From a virus, in IMG/VR virus record IMGVR_UViG_3300030329_003676, positions 1 through 41,002 of that record: a stretch of 41,002 nt of DNA; one strand, 5' to 3'. Positions 28,869 through 35,648 of the stretch are shown here, piece after piece (position 1 is the stretch's first letter; every line of letters starts with the position of its first letter). The position numbers and the translations under genes were made by a program. The notes beneath the pieces are model-generated. The model was not told where the DNA came from. It worked only from the letters and a program-made list of their open reading frames with translations, and ran no database searches.

Positions 28869-30399
28869 AAGATATCCATTTCCAGAAATAGTATCAGGAG
28901 AAGGTGGTTGGAAAGTATTTGAAGATACTGACCGACCACGAACTTCTAACTTATCAAAAGAAATGTATATTCCTGTTGGAAATAAATGTATGTTATGTGG
29001 CTGTTATCATGATAAACAAATAAGAAGACATGAACTTGGACACGTTAAATGGAGTCCAAAAACTATGGGTAAATTAGGAGAAGATGAATCAGAAGTAGCT
29101 GTCGAAGTTGTTGAAGAGGCAAGGATAGGTTTCTTACTTGCTCAAAAAGGTATGGGTATAGAAGACTGGGTTATGTGTCCAGATAAAGCTAATGCCTTAG
29201 CTTTACAAATAATCTATACAGCTAGTCAATTTGAAATAATATGTTATTTATTAGCTTCAACATGGAAAGTAGAGCAATTCTCACAAACATGGTACAAAAG
29301 AGATGAACCTGATAATCCTGAGTATTTGCAATTCCTAGATTTGTACGATGAATTAAAACCAATTTTAACAAGGTTAAGAATAGACCAAATAGATTGGTGT
29401 ATATCTAAATACAAAAAATTCTATAATAGGCTAGTTAGAAAAGGTAAGAGTAGTACTGCATCTTATAATTACAAACCTAGTTATAGAAAAACTAGAATTG
29501 TAGCTAAAGAATTAAATTTTCTTAGAGATGATTTTAGTGAACGTCCTAAACCTGAAGAGGTACTTGAAGAAGAAAGACAAAAGAAACTAGCTCAACAAGC
29601 TAAGAGTAACTCTTTTGCTAATATATCTAAAAGTAAATCTAGATGTTCAGATAAAAGTTGTGAAGACCCAGAGTGTGATGGAGATGATTATAATTCACAT
29701 AAACAAGATACATTAGAAGCTTCATTACAAAGAACTAAACAAGAACTCGCTGATAGAATAGAGCGAGCAGGTTCTAGGGGAAAAATAAACTATTCAAACG
29801 CAGATGGTTATAAAGGTAGGTGGGGCAATATGGATATTATTGAAGGACCACGAGAGGTTAATTTACAAGGACAAATTAAACAAGGTAGAAAATATAGACC
29901 TCAAGATTATGGAACTAATCCTAAGTATATGAATAGGTGGTGTGTAGATAAGAAGGTATTTAAACAGAACCAAAGAGTATATGGTGGAACAATATTAATT
30001 GACGCATCAGGTTCAATGAATTTTTCTGGAGAAGATATTCTTGAAATTATGCAACAATTACCAGCTGTAACTATAGCTATGTATAACCATAAAGGTTTTC
30101 GTAGAAATTCTGGTACTTTAAGAATAATAGGTAAGAATGGTAAAAGAGTTACACAAGAATATCTAGAAGAACATTCTGGTGGTGGAAACTTAGTAGATGG
30201 ACCAGCACTTCGATGGTTAGCTAATATGCCTCCTAAAAGAATATGGGTATCAGATATGTATGTATTTGGATTAGGAAATAATAATGAAATTAACTTATTA
30301 CAAGAATGTCAACAGATTATGAAGCAAAATGGAATAACTAGATTAGCTGATATAGATGAAGTTAAAAGGTTTGCATTAGAATTAAATCGACTACAATAG
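28861..30399 (+). CDS. VWA-domain protein with HExxH metallopeptidase-like N-terminus
   Basis: This 512-residue protein is the partner of the MoxR ATPase. Residues 43-48 have CMLCGC, and 57-61 HELGH with a downstream glutamate pair at 85-86 (VVEEAR), the layout of zinc metallopeptidases fused to VWA domains. A central charged linker (about 215-300) holds a Cys cluster (CSDKSCEDPECDG). The VWA domain starts near residue 375 with the MIDAS D381-x-S383-x-S385 (LIDASGSMN). Later acidic residues (WVSDMYV) could complete the metal site. The family resembles CobT/ViaA-type partners of MoxR proteins. Whether the HELGH is proteolytic is not known. It overlaps the ATPase gene, so the two are translated together. 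Confidence 0.8.
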   Translation: MNKRYPFPEIVSGEGGWKVFEDTDRPRTSNLSKEMYIPVGNKCMLCGCYHDKQIRRHELGHVKWSPKTMGKLGEDESEVAVEVVEEARIGFLLAQKGMGIEDWVMCPDKANALALQIIYTASQFEIICYLLASTWKVEQFSQTWYKRDEPDNPEYLQFLDLYDELKPILTRLRIDQIDWCISKYKKFYNRLVRKGKSSTASYNYKPSYRKTRIVAKELNFLRDDFSERPKPEEVLEEERQKKLAQQAKSNSFANISKSKSRCSDKSCEDPECDGDDYNSHKQDTLEASLQRTKQELADRIERAGSRGKINYSNADGYKGRWGNMDIIEGPREVNLQGQIKQGRKYRPQDYGTNPKYMNRWCVDKKVFKQNQRVYGGTILIDASGSMNFSGEDILEIMQQLPAVTIAMYNHKGFRRNSGTLRIIGKNGKRVTQEYLEEHSGGGNLVDGPALRWLANMPPKRIWVSDMYVFGLGNNNEINLLQECQQIMKQNGITRLADIDEVKRFALELNRLQ

Positions 30400-30403
30400 G
30401 AGT

Positions 30404-30476
30404 AAGGAAGAGCGTCGTAAGTACTGGCAACAGTATGGGTGGTTCTCCTTTCTCACCTTAAGCGACGTTCTTTCTT
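30404..30476 (+). ncRNA. Three-way-junction RNA after the VWA gene
   Basis: Five nt after the VWA stop, 30404-30417 pairs with 30463-30476 (14 bp, two G-U), continued by TAAG/CTTA (30418-30421 with 30457-30460). Two hairpins branch inside: TACTG-GCAA-CAGTA (30422-30435, a GNRA tetraloop) and GGTG...CACC (30438-30441 with 30454-30457, sharing one base with the CTTA helix). A pyrimidine-rich stretch follows (CTTCTAATC), so it may also end the MoxR transcript. The GNRA loop and junction suggest a defined tertiary fold rather than a simple terminator. Confidence 0.55.
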
Positions 30477-30500
30477 CTAATCTATATTCTTTCTAAAACG

Positions 30501-30535
30501 TTTACACTCATTTATATTCTGCTAATATCTTTTAT
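30501..30535 (+). promoter_or_regulatory. Promoter giving a leaderless transcript
   Basis: TTTACA (30501-30506) and TAATAT (30523-30528) are spaced by 16 nt, and the ATG at 30536 lies exactly 7 nt after the -10 box, so the start codon is at or next to +1. There is no Shine-Dalgarno sequence between them. Leaderless starts of this geometry are common in actinobacteria. Confidence 0.55.
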
Positions 30536-30769
30536 ATGGATATAGATGATATGCTAAAAGAAGCAGAGCATGGAAAGAAAGGAAACTATGTGGAGATGCA
30601 AATAACTCCAGAAGCACAACCTTTCTGGATTGCTCTTAAAGACAGGGTAATTAAAGACAAAGTAAGTATGAAACCATTTGTTGTATGCAGATTGTTAGAA
30701 GAAAACTTTGGTATAAAGGTATCAGAAAGTGCTATGAGACGTTACTTAAATAGGTTAGATGATGAGTAA
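30536..30769 (+). CDS. Small HTH-like protein, leaderless gene
   Basis: This 77-residue protein (MDIDDMLKEAEHGKKGNYVE...) is predicted helical with a central QFWIALKDRVI-type helix. The C-terminal segment (FVVCRLLEENFGIKVSESAM, RRYLNRLDDE) looks like a helix-turn-helix with a recognition helix SESAMRRYLNRL. It overlaps the metallophosphoesterase gene by 11 nt. The pair is often seen together in phages of actinobacteria, as far as I recall. It is probably a DNA-binding partner of the phosphoesterase. Confidence 0.6.
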   Translation: MDIDDMLKEAEHGKKGNYVEMQITPEAQPFWIALKDRVIKDKVSMKPFVVCRLLEENFGIKVSESAMRRYLNRLDDE

Positions 30770-31817
30770 AAACATAGACGATATCTTGGCAGAGGCAGAA
30801 AGTAAACAAATACAAGACCTTAAAGCTGACAATATAAAGCTACTTAAGCAACTTGACAAAGCAAAGAATCGTAAAGAAGATATGATTGACGCTGTTTATG
30901 AAGCTGTATCTGTTAACTTAAAGCTTTGGGATAAGCCTAAAATCCCTAAACCAAACAGGGTAAAGAAGACAAAGAACGAAGAAATAGCTATAGCTGTACT
31001 ATCTGATATACAATTAGCAAAGGTAACACCAGATTATAACTCAGAAGTAGCAGAGAAACGTGTAATAGCATACGCTAATAAGATAGTAGAGCTGACCAAT
31101 ATACAGCGACAAGCTCATCCTATCTCTAAAATAGCTGTATTCGGGGCTGGGGACATAATAGAGGGCGAACTTATATTCCCTGGTCAATCACACTTAATCG
31201 ATAGTTCTTTGTATAAGCAAGTAACATTAGATGGTCCAAGAATAATGACACAATTCTTTGACATATTACTTGCTAACTTTAATGAAGTAGATGTTCATTG
31301 GGTAATTGGTAACCACGGACACTTAGGTGGACGTAGTAGAAAAGACTATCACCCAGATTCTAATGCTGACAGAATGTTAGGAAGCATTATGTCATTGATA
31401 TATGACAAGGAAGAAAGAATAAAATGGACAATACCAGACAGTACTGGCGATAATCATTGGTTTGATATAGCTAATTTAGGTAAGAAATGTAGGTTTCTTA
31501 TATGGCACGGAGACAATGTAAGAGGATTTCAAGGATTTCCTTGGTATGGATTCGGTAAAAAGCTACAAGGTTGGAAGACATTAGCAGCTAATAAGCTAAT
31601 GCCTGACTTTGACTACGCAGTTTGTGGTCATTTTCATACTCCAACTACTATGTATATCAATGATATAAGGCTTTGGGCTAATGGAAGTACTGAAAGTTAT
31701 AATACATATGCATTAGAACAGCTAGCTAGTATGGGAAGACCATGCCAATGGTTGTTATTTTGTAAGCCAGGTACTGGTGTAACAGCAGAATATCTGGTAA
31801 AATTAGATGATGTATAG
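30759..31817 (+). CDS. Calcineurin-like metallophosphoesterase
   Basis: This 352-residue protein opens with a charged helix/coiled coil (about 1-60). The phosphoesterase motifs follow in order: AVLSDIQLAK (motif I, with the metal-binding His of the usual D-x-H replaced by Gln), FGAGDIIEGE (GD), WVIGNHGHLGG (GNH), WHGDNVRGF (H-x) and VCGHFHTPT (GHxH). This is the two-metal catalytic core shared by Mre11/SbcD nucleases and related DNA end-processing enzymes. Its place next to an HTH protein and upstream of a Rad52-like gene supports a role in DNA recombination or degradation. It lacks a visible SbcC partner. Confidence 0.8.
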   Translation: MMSKNIDDILAEAESKQIQDLKADNIKLLKQLDKAKNRKEDMIDAVYEAVSVNLKLWDKPKIPKPNRVKKTKNEEIAIAVLSDIQLAKVTPDYNSEVAEKRVIAYANKIVELTNIQRQAHPISKIAVFGAGDIIEGELIFPGQSHLIDSSLYKQVTLDGPRIMTQFFDILLANFNEVDVHWVIGNHGHLGGRSRKDYHPDSNADRMLGSIMSLIYDKEERIKWTIPDSTGDNHWFDIANLGKKCRFLIWHGDNVRGFQGFPWYGFGKKLQGWKTLAANKLMPDFDYAVCGHFHTPTTMYINDIRLWANGSTESYNTYALEQLASMGRPCQWLLFCKPGTGVTAEYLVKLDDV

Positions 31818-31833
31818 AACAATTGGATAGGAT

Positions 31834-31977
31834 ATGTCAATTAACTATGACAAGAATCTTATTGCAATAGAATACTATGGAGATAAAGTTTATCTAGTGT
31901 ACGAATATAAAGGCGAAACCTTTAAGAAAGTACTAGTTAGAGGAACTCATCGCATAGAGACATTGTCAAGAAGATAA
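31834..31977 (+). CDS. Small unknown protein
   Basis: This 47-residue protein (MSINYDKNLIAIEYYGDKVY...) has GGATAGGAT before the ATG. Alternating strands (LIAIEYYGDKVYLVYEYKG, KKVLVRGTHRIETL) suggest a small three-stranded sheet, similar to KTSC-like or SH3-like mini-domains. It ends in Arg-Arg. A core hairpin follows at once. Function is unknown. Confidence 0.55.
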   Translation: MSINYDKNLIAIEYYGDKVYLVYEYKGETFKKVLVRGTHRIETLSRR

Positions 31978-31978
31978 C

Positions 31979-32019
31979 GGACAGATTTTTTCCCCCTTCG
32001 GGATTGGATAATCTGTCCT
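31979..32019 (+). promoter_or_regulatory. Nested hairpin upstream of the Rad52-like gene
   Basis: GGACAGATT (31979-31987) pairs perfectly with AATCTGTCC, enclosing a TCCC/GGGA core. It starts 2 nt after the previous stop and precedes the next gene, matching the layout of the hairpins in the 23.2-24.5 kb region and extending that family 7 kb to the right. Confidence 0.5.
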
Positions 32020-32051
32020 ACTAATAGATTAGAATATGAAGAGGAGATATT

Positions 32052-32516
32052 ATGAATGAAAAATTCAAGAAATTGCTAGCTCCATTTCCAAAGGAGTTAG
32101 TTCGAAAAGCTCCAGCTGGAAAGTTTGGAGACTATGTACCTCACGCACATTATGTAGAAAGACTACGTGATAGTGGGGTTGTATATAGCTGGGAATGTGA
32201 ACCTATTGTTGGTAGACATGAAGGCGAATCAAGAATAGTTGGTGCCAAAGGTACTATAACCATAGAAGGTATGGGAACATACCAAGGATTTGGAGATATA
32301 GATACCTTTAAGTTAAACAATAAAAAGTTTAATGATGGTACTAATCTAAAAGACGCTGAATCAGACGCATTCAAAAGAGCATGCATGAGATTCGGATTAG
32401 GAGTAGAACTCTGGTCTGGTAGTAAACAATCAGAAGAAGAGGCTACAGTTGCTGCAGCATTAGATGGTAACGGTAAAACAATCGATGATTATTCAGACGA
32501 TGAAGCACCATTCTAA
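32052..32516 (+). CDS. Rad52-like single-strand annealing protein
   Basis: This 154-residue protein has GAGGAG 8 nt before the ATG. The sequence follows the Rad52/22 annealase pattern: YVPHAHYVERLRDSGVVYSW near the N-terminus, a central beta sheet (RIVGAKGTITIEGMGTYQGF) and the typical DAESDAFKRACMRFGLGVEL helix. These proteins form rings and anneal complementary single strands in phage recombination. The C-terminus is acidic and ends DYSDDEAPF, much like the DDDIPF tip of bacterial SSB that docks repair proteins. It overlaps the next gene by TAATG. Confidence 0.75.
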   Translation: MNEKFKKLLAPFPKELVRKAPAGKFGDYVPHAHYVERLRDSGVVYSWECEPIVGRHEGESRIVGAKGTITIEGMGTYQGFGDIDTFKLNNKKFNDGTNLKDAESDAFKRACMRFGLGVELWSGSKQSEEEATVAAALDGNGKTIDDYSDDEAPF

Positions 32517-33037
32517 TGAGTAATAAAGAAACATTAACTAATCTTGTTCTTAAGATGGTGGAAGGCTTATCTAAAGAACATATAGATAAAGTAATTGGAA
32601 CAGCTAATAAGTACGCAACATTCAAAAACTATCCAACGGATAAAGATAGTTGGAATGATAAACAAGTAGATTCTTTCTTAAATTGTATAGAAAGAACTTT
32701 AGAAATAGGAGTAGAACATGAACAACAAGACTTATTCACAAAGGTCTCTGCTATAATGGGAGAAGTAAATGATATTACTCCTGGCGTAGAAAATGCTGGC
32801 AGTATTGTAGATAAGGTGGTAGAGAAAGTGGAACAACAGAATAAGTATCGTGAGGATTTAACATGTCCTTGGTGTAAATCAAAGGTATACGACAATCGGA
32901 ACAATAAAAAGTCCGAAAGAAGTCCTGACTTTGTATGTTCAACTAATGACCCTGCTGTTTGTGGCGGACATACTGGAAAGTGGCGTAAATCGTGGTGGCT
33001 TAATTCTTCTGATATTCCAGAAGAGTGGGGGATTTGA
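32516..33037 (+). CDS. Zinc-ribbon protein of the recombination operon
   Basis: This 173-residue protein is TAATG-coupled to the annealase gene. The N-terminal 80 residues are helical. The C-terminal domain carries CPWCKSKVYDN, then VCSTNDPAVCGGHTGKWRKS, a four-Cys (plus His) zinc ribbon ending in WW residues. It resembles small phage zinc ribbons that accompany recombinases. It probably binds DNA or the annealase; there is no enzyme motif. Confidence 0.6.
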   Translation: MSNKETLTNLVLKMVEGLSKEHIDKVIGTANKYATFKNYPTDKDSWNDKQVDSFLNCIERTLEIGVEHEQQDLFTKVSAIMGEVNDITPGVENAGSIVDKVVEKVEQQNKYREDLTCPWCKSKVYDNRNNKKSERSPDFVCSTNDPAVCGGHTGKWRKSWWLNSSDIPEEWGI

Positions 33038-33183
33038 TAGATAGACGCTGTAAACAGTGTAAAAGTCCATTAAGTAAATGGACATCAACAGACAAAAAGA
33101 AAGGTATTGCATGTTTGAACATGGGTTGTCCAAAATATGCAATCATTATTAAAAGAAAGAGAGTAACAAAAAATGATAGTTAA
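33034..33183 (+). CDS. 49-residue zinc-binding protein
   Basis: A frame starts with TTG (33034-33036) overlapping the previous stop, with GAGTGGGGG upstream, and runs 11 nt into the next gene. Cys6-x2-Cys9 (RRCKQCKSPL) and Cys-x4-Cys (IACLNMGCPK), with a basic tail (IIIKRKRVTKND), give a zinc-ribbon-like layout. It fills the gap between two coupled genes and is therefore likely real. It is probably a nucleic-acid-binding mini-protein. Confidence 0.5.
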   Translation: MIDRRCKQCKSPLSKWTSTDKKKGIACLNMGCPKYAIIIKRKRVTKNDS

Positions 33184-33490
33184 TACATTTAGAGGAAAGA
33201 AAATTCCTAGTCATGTTAAAAACAAGACACAACTAATTAAATATGTACTAATTACTGAAAGAGAAGAAGAACCTATTAGTAATGGAGAGTTTGTATTTGA
33301 TTTATTATGTACGAGATTTGGTGGAGTACTTCACGACTTAAGAGCAGAAGGTTGGGATATATGTACATTACCTGCAAAACAAAAAGGTCATTTCTTGTAC
33401 TACTTAATTAGTAAACCTGATGATAATAAGATGACTAAAAGACGTGGTAATAATAGACACAACAAAAGAGAAAAGTTAGCTAAGAACTAA
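33173..33490 (+). CDS. Winged-helix-like DNA-binding protein candidate
   Basis: This 105-residue basic protein overlaps both neighbours. The sequence LIKYVLITEREEEPISNGEF followed by VFDLLCTRFGGVLHDLRAEG and WDICTLPAKQKGHFLYYL fits a helix-turn-helix with a short wing, as in phage HTH proteins that read start-helix-RxLRxxGW-I. The tail is very basic (KMTKRRGNNRHNKREKL). It may regulate this operon or bind phage DNA. Confidence 0.55.
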   Translation: MIVNTFRGKKIPSHVKNKTQLIKYVLITEREEEPISNGEFVFDLLCTRFGGVLHDLRAEGWDICTLPAKQKGHFLYYLISKPDDNKMTKRRGNNRHNKREKLAKN

Positions 33491-33903
33491 TGTTTGGGAT
33501 ACTAGTTAGCTGTGTTTTAATAGTGCCGCCTACTACTAATGACATAGCTAACTATATCCAGTGTTTAGATACACGATATAAAGTAGAGCAAGTAAAAGAA
33601 TGGGAGCCTTTAGTTAGTAAATATTTTAAGGAAGAAGATACAATCAAAGCCTTGAAAATAATTTATTGCGAAAGCCGAGGTAAGTCATGGGCTGTTGGTA
33701 AGAATAGAAACGGTACACGTGATGTCGGTCTTTGGCAATTTAATGACGATACATGGTTATGGTTAACTCCGAAACTAAAAATAAAAACTAATAGATATAA
33801 TCCTGAAGAATCGACTGCAGTAGCTGCGTGGCTAGTCTATAATGATGGTTGGTACCATTGGAATAGCAGCAAGCACTGCTGGAAAGGACATCATGAAAGA
33901 TAA
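33490..33903 (+). CDS. Lysozyme-like transglycosylase with signal-type N-terminus
   Basis: This 137-residue protein has a hydrophobic start (MFGILVSCVLIVPP) that may act as a short export or anchor signal. The lysozyme-fold signature is clear: catalytic Glu61 in IIYCESRGKSW, the GLWQFND motif at 80-86, and the closing helix with AAWLVYNDGWYHWNSSKHCW. Such proteins cut the MurNAc-GlcNAc bond. It lies in the plus-strand early/middle operon, far from the holin-containing lysis arm, so it could serve envelope modification or be exported rather than be the main endolysin. Confidence 0.7.
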   Translation: MFGILVSCVLIVPPTTNDIANYIQCLDTRYKVEQVKEWEPLVSKYFKEEDTIKALKIIYCESRGKSWAVGKNRNGTRDVGLWQFNDDTWLWLTPKLKIKTNRYNPEESTAVAAWLVYNDGWYHWNSSKHCWKGHHER

Positions 33904-34105
33904 AGAGAAAGAAAATACACCAGAAAATATATTTAACCAGCCTATGTTATTAAGAAACTGGGCAGTAAATCTTATAGGTGTATTAGGTAATCCTGCATTA
34001 CAACAAGTACCTAATGTAGAGAAAGTTGATGAGTTAATAACTCAATTTGTACATGATTACAACACACAATGGGAAGAAGTGCATCAAAAAAGTGAAGAGG
34101 AGTAA
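33893..34105 (+). CDS. Small acidic protein
   Basis: This 70-residue protein starts at 33893 (AAAGGACATC before the ATG), 11 nt before the stop of the lysozyme-like gene; an upstream in-frame ATG would lie deep in that gene. The product (MKDKEKENTPENIFNQPMLL...) is helical, with LRNWAVNLIGVLGNPALQQV and LITQFVHDYNTQWEEV. It has no membrane segment strong enough for a holin. Function is unknown. Confidence 0.55.
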   Translation: MKDKEKENTPENIFNQPMLLRNWAVNLIGVLGNPALQQVPNVEKVDELITQFVHDYNTQWEEVHQKSEEE

Positions 34106-34107
34106 TA

Positions 34108-34746
34108 ATGCAATCAACAATACATACAAGTGGTGTTAATACACGATTTGTACCTAGAAGTGTAAGAAATGCGACTGTAGCAACTTACGATACAACTAAT
34201 GAAGATAGAAGAAAAGAGATGGAGCAATCTTTATTATACGATAATACAGACAAACTTAGTGAATTTGGGGGCAAGCGTTTTCTAGGCTTGACACCAAAGG
34301 GTAAAGAAGTCTTTGCCAAATATGTTGTAAATAGAGATGACTTAAGTATGACAGTACTATTTACACATTCACCATCTATCCTTCTCAAGGAAGGGTCATT
34401 GTTAGCTAATGACCACTATAGTTGGGGACTACATGAACAAATGAATAAGACTGGCTTGTTTATGGTACGTAAATTAAAGAAGTCAAGACCACAAGAAGTG
34501 ACAATACAAACTTTAAGATGGATAAAAAGACTTCAATTGTTAACTGAAGTAAAATACTTCAAAGCATTCAACAAAAATAAAGTTACATACAACTTTGTAA
34601 GAAGTGTAGGAAGTATGATACATCATGGATTTGGAGAAGGAAATACTAAACCAGACTTGTCAAGTATAGCTGAAGTATGGAAATGGCCTAAGAATGGACC
34701 ATACTTTAATCCTGAAGAAGCTTGGTCATATCCTGATGAGTTATAA
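34108..34746 (+). CDS. Unknown basic protein
   Basis: This 212-residue protein has GAGGAG before the ATG and a 2-nt gap from the previous gene. It begins with an extended basic part (NTRFVPRSVRNATVATYDTT). A middle domain contains FTHSPSILLKEGSLLANDHYS, followed by a helical region with KTGLFMVRKLKKSRPQEVTI. It ends with WKWPKNGPYFNPEEAWSYP. No family is recognised. Its 3' end overlaps the SET-domain gene. Confidence 0.6.
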   Translation: MQSTIHTSGVNTRFVPRSVRNATVATYDTTNEDRRKEMEQSLLYDNTDKLSEFGGKRFLGLTPKGKEVFAKYVVNRDDLSMTVLFTHSPSILLKEGSLLANDHYSWGLHEQMNKTGLFMVRKLKKSRPQEVTIQTLRWIKRLQLLTEVKYFKAFNKNKVTYNFVRSVGSMIHHGFGEGNTKPDLSSIAEVWKWPKNGPYFNPEEAWSYPDEL

Positions 34747-35035
34747 ACCATTACCAACTTATCTTAAAATAAAATCATCAAAAATAAATGGACAAGGACT
34801 CTTTACTGAAAAAGACATAAAAAAATCTAAAGTATTGGGTATTACTCATGTCAAAAATAAAAGTAAAGCCTTTGAGAATGGTGTAATTAGAACACCATTA
34901 GGTGGTTTTATTAATCATAGCGATAAACCTAATTGCAAACTATACGAAACAGATATGGGTTTCTATTTATCTACAACAAAAGATATTAAAACTGGAGACG
35001 AACTTACAGTTACCTATGAATGGTATTCTGTTTAG
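34736..35035 (+). CDS. SET-domain protein (putative lysine methyltransferase)
   Basis: The start is taken at 34736 (MSYKPLPTYLKIKSS), overlapping the previous stop; an in-frame ATG 42 nt upstream is also possible. The 99-residue product has the SET layout: INGQGLFTEKDI (GxG, residues 17-28), GGFINHSDKPNCKL with the N60-H61-S62 knot and PN66, and GDELTVTYEW with Tyr94. These residues form the SAM/lysine pocket in SET methyltransferases, including small viral ones. There is no pre- or post-SET cysteine cluster. It ends overlapping, tail to tail, a gene for a lysine-rich peptide. Methylation of a phage or host protein is inferred. Confidence 0.7.
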   Translation: MSYKPLPTYLKIKSSKINGQGLFTEKDIKKSKVLGITHVKNKSKAFENGVIRTPLGGFINHSDKPNCKLYETDMGFYLSTTKDIKTGDELTVTYEWYSV

Positions 35036-35094
35036 TATCTACGTTTCTTTTTTACTTTATATGCTTTCTTCTTACCTTTTTTAGTAATTGGCAT
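35032..35094 (-). CDS. 20-residue lysine/arginine-rich peptide
   Basis: A frame starts at the ATG complementary to 35092-35094, inside the stop of the upstream gene (TAATG), and ends 4 nt inside the opposite-strand SET gene. The peptide (MPITKKGKKKAYKVKKKRRY) has 12 basic residues in 20 and no acidic ones, like a histone tail or protamine fragment. Its coupling to the upstream gene supports expression. It could bind DNA, pack with the genome, or be a substrate of the neighbouring SET protein; all of this is inference. Confidence 0.5.
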   Translation of the reverse strand: MPITKKGKKKAYKVKKKRRY

Positions 35095-35648
35095 TAGTAA
35101 TCAACTCCATATTTTCCTGTTTTATTAACACTTAAGTCTAAGTAACCACCACCAGTAAATCCATGTTTCTTTTTAGATTTTGAATACCATTCTGTTCCAG
35201 TATTATAAACGTATCCTATAGGGTTTTCAATTTTTCTAATAGTTTTAGCTAACTGTCTATTAAAAAAATCAGTAGGTTTAGTAGGTTTTTTATACCCTCC
35301 AACTATTGGTCCGAGTTTTTTTCTTTCCTTAGTTCCTCTAACTACTGGCGACCCCTGTTCAAAAGAACCAGCTGTATCCCACATTTTTTTTGCTTCACTT
35401 CTTAATTGGTCACGAACAATCCAAGGATTTGATTGATGTGTAGATACCCAATCATACATTTTTCTTCCCTTTAAATCATATTGTAAAGATTGTTCATGCT
35501 TCTTAGTAGCTAGAATCTCATGTTGATAAGTTCTACGTACCATTTCATTACGACCTAATCCTTGAGTAGTAGCATCAAATGGGTTCCTTTGGTTTTTCCA
35601 TCTTTCTCGTGGAGGGCTAGGTGGTATAGGTTTTTTTCTCCTAGGCAT
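35094..35648 (-). CDS. Basic protein ending in GKYGVDY
   Basis: This 184-residue basic protein is TAATG-coupled to its neighbours on both sides. The N-terminus is Arg/Pro-rich (MPRRKKPIPPSPPRERWKNQ). The rest mixes helices with Lys/Gly-rich stretches and ends NKTGKYGVDY. The final seven residues are shared with the C-terminus of the next protein upstream and, with small changes, the one beyond. The shared tail may be a docking or targeting tag, for example for packaging into the virion. Function is otherwise unknown. Confidence 0.6.
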   Translation of the reverse strand: MPRRKKPIPPSPPRERWKNQRNPFDATTQGLGRNEMVRRTYQHEILATKKHEQSLQYDLKGRKMYDWVSTHQSNPWIVRDQLRSEAKKMWDTAGSFEQGSPVVRGTKERKKLGPIVGGYKKPTKPTDFFNRQLAKTIRKIENPIGYVYNTGTEWYSKSKKKHGFTGGGYLDLSVNKTGKYGVDY

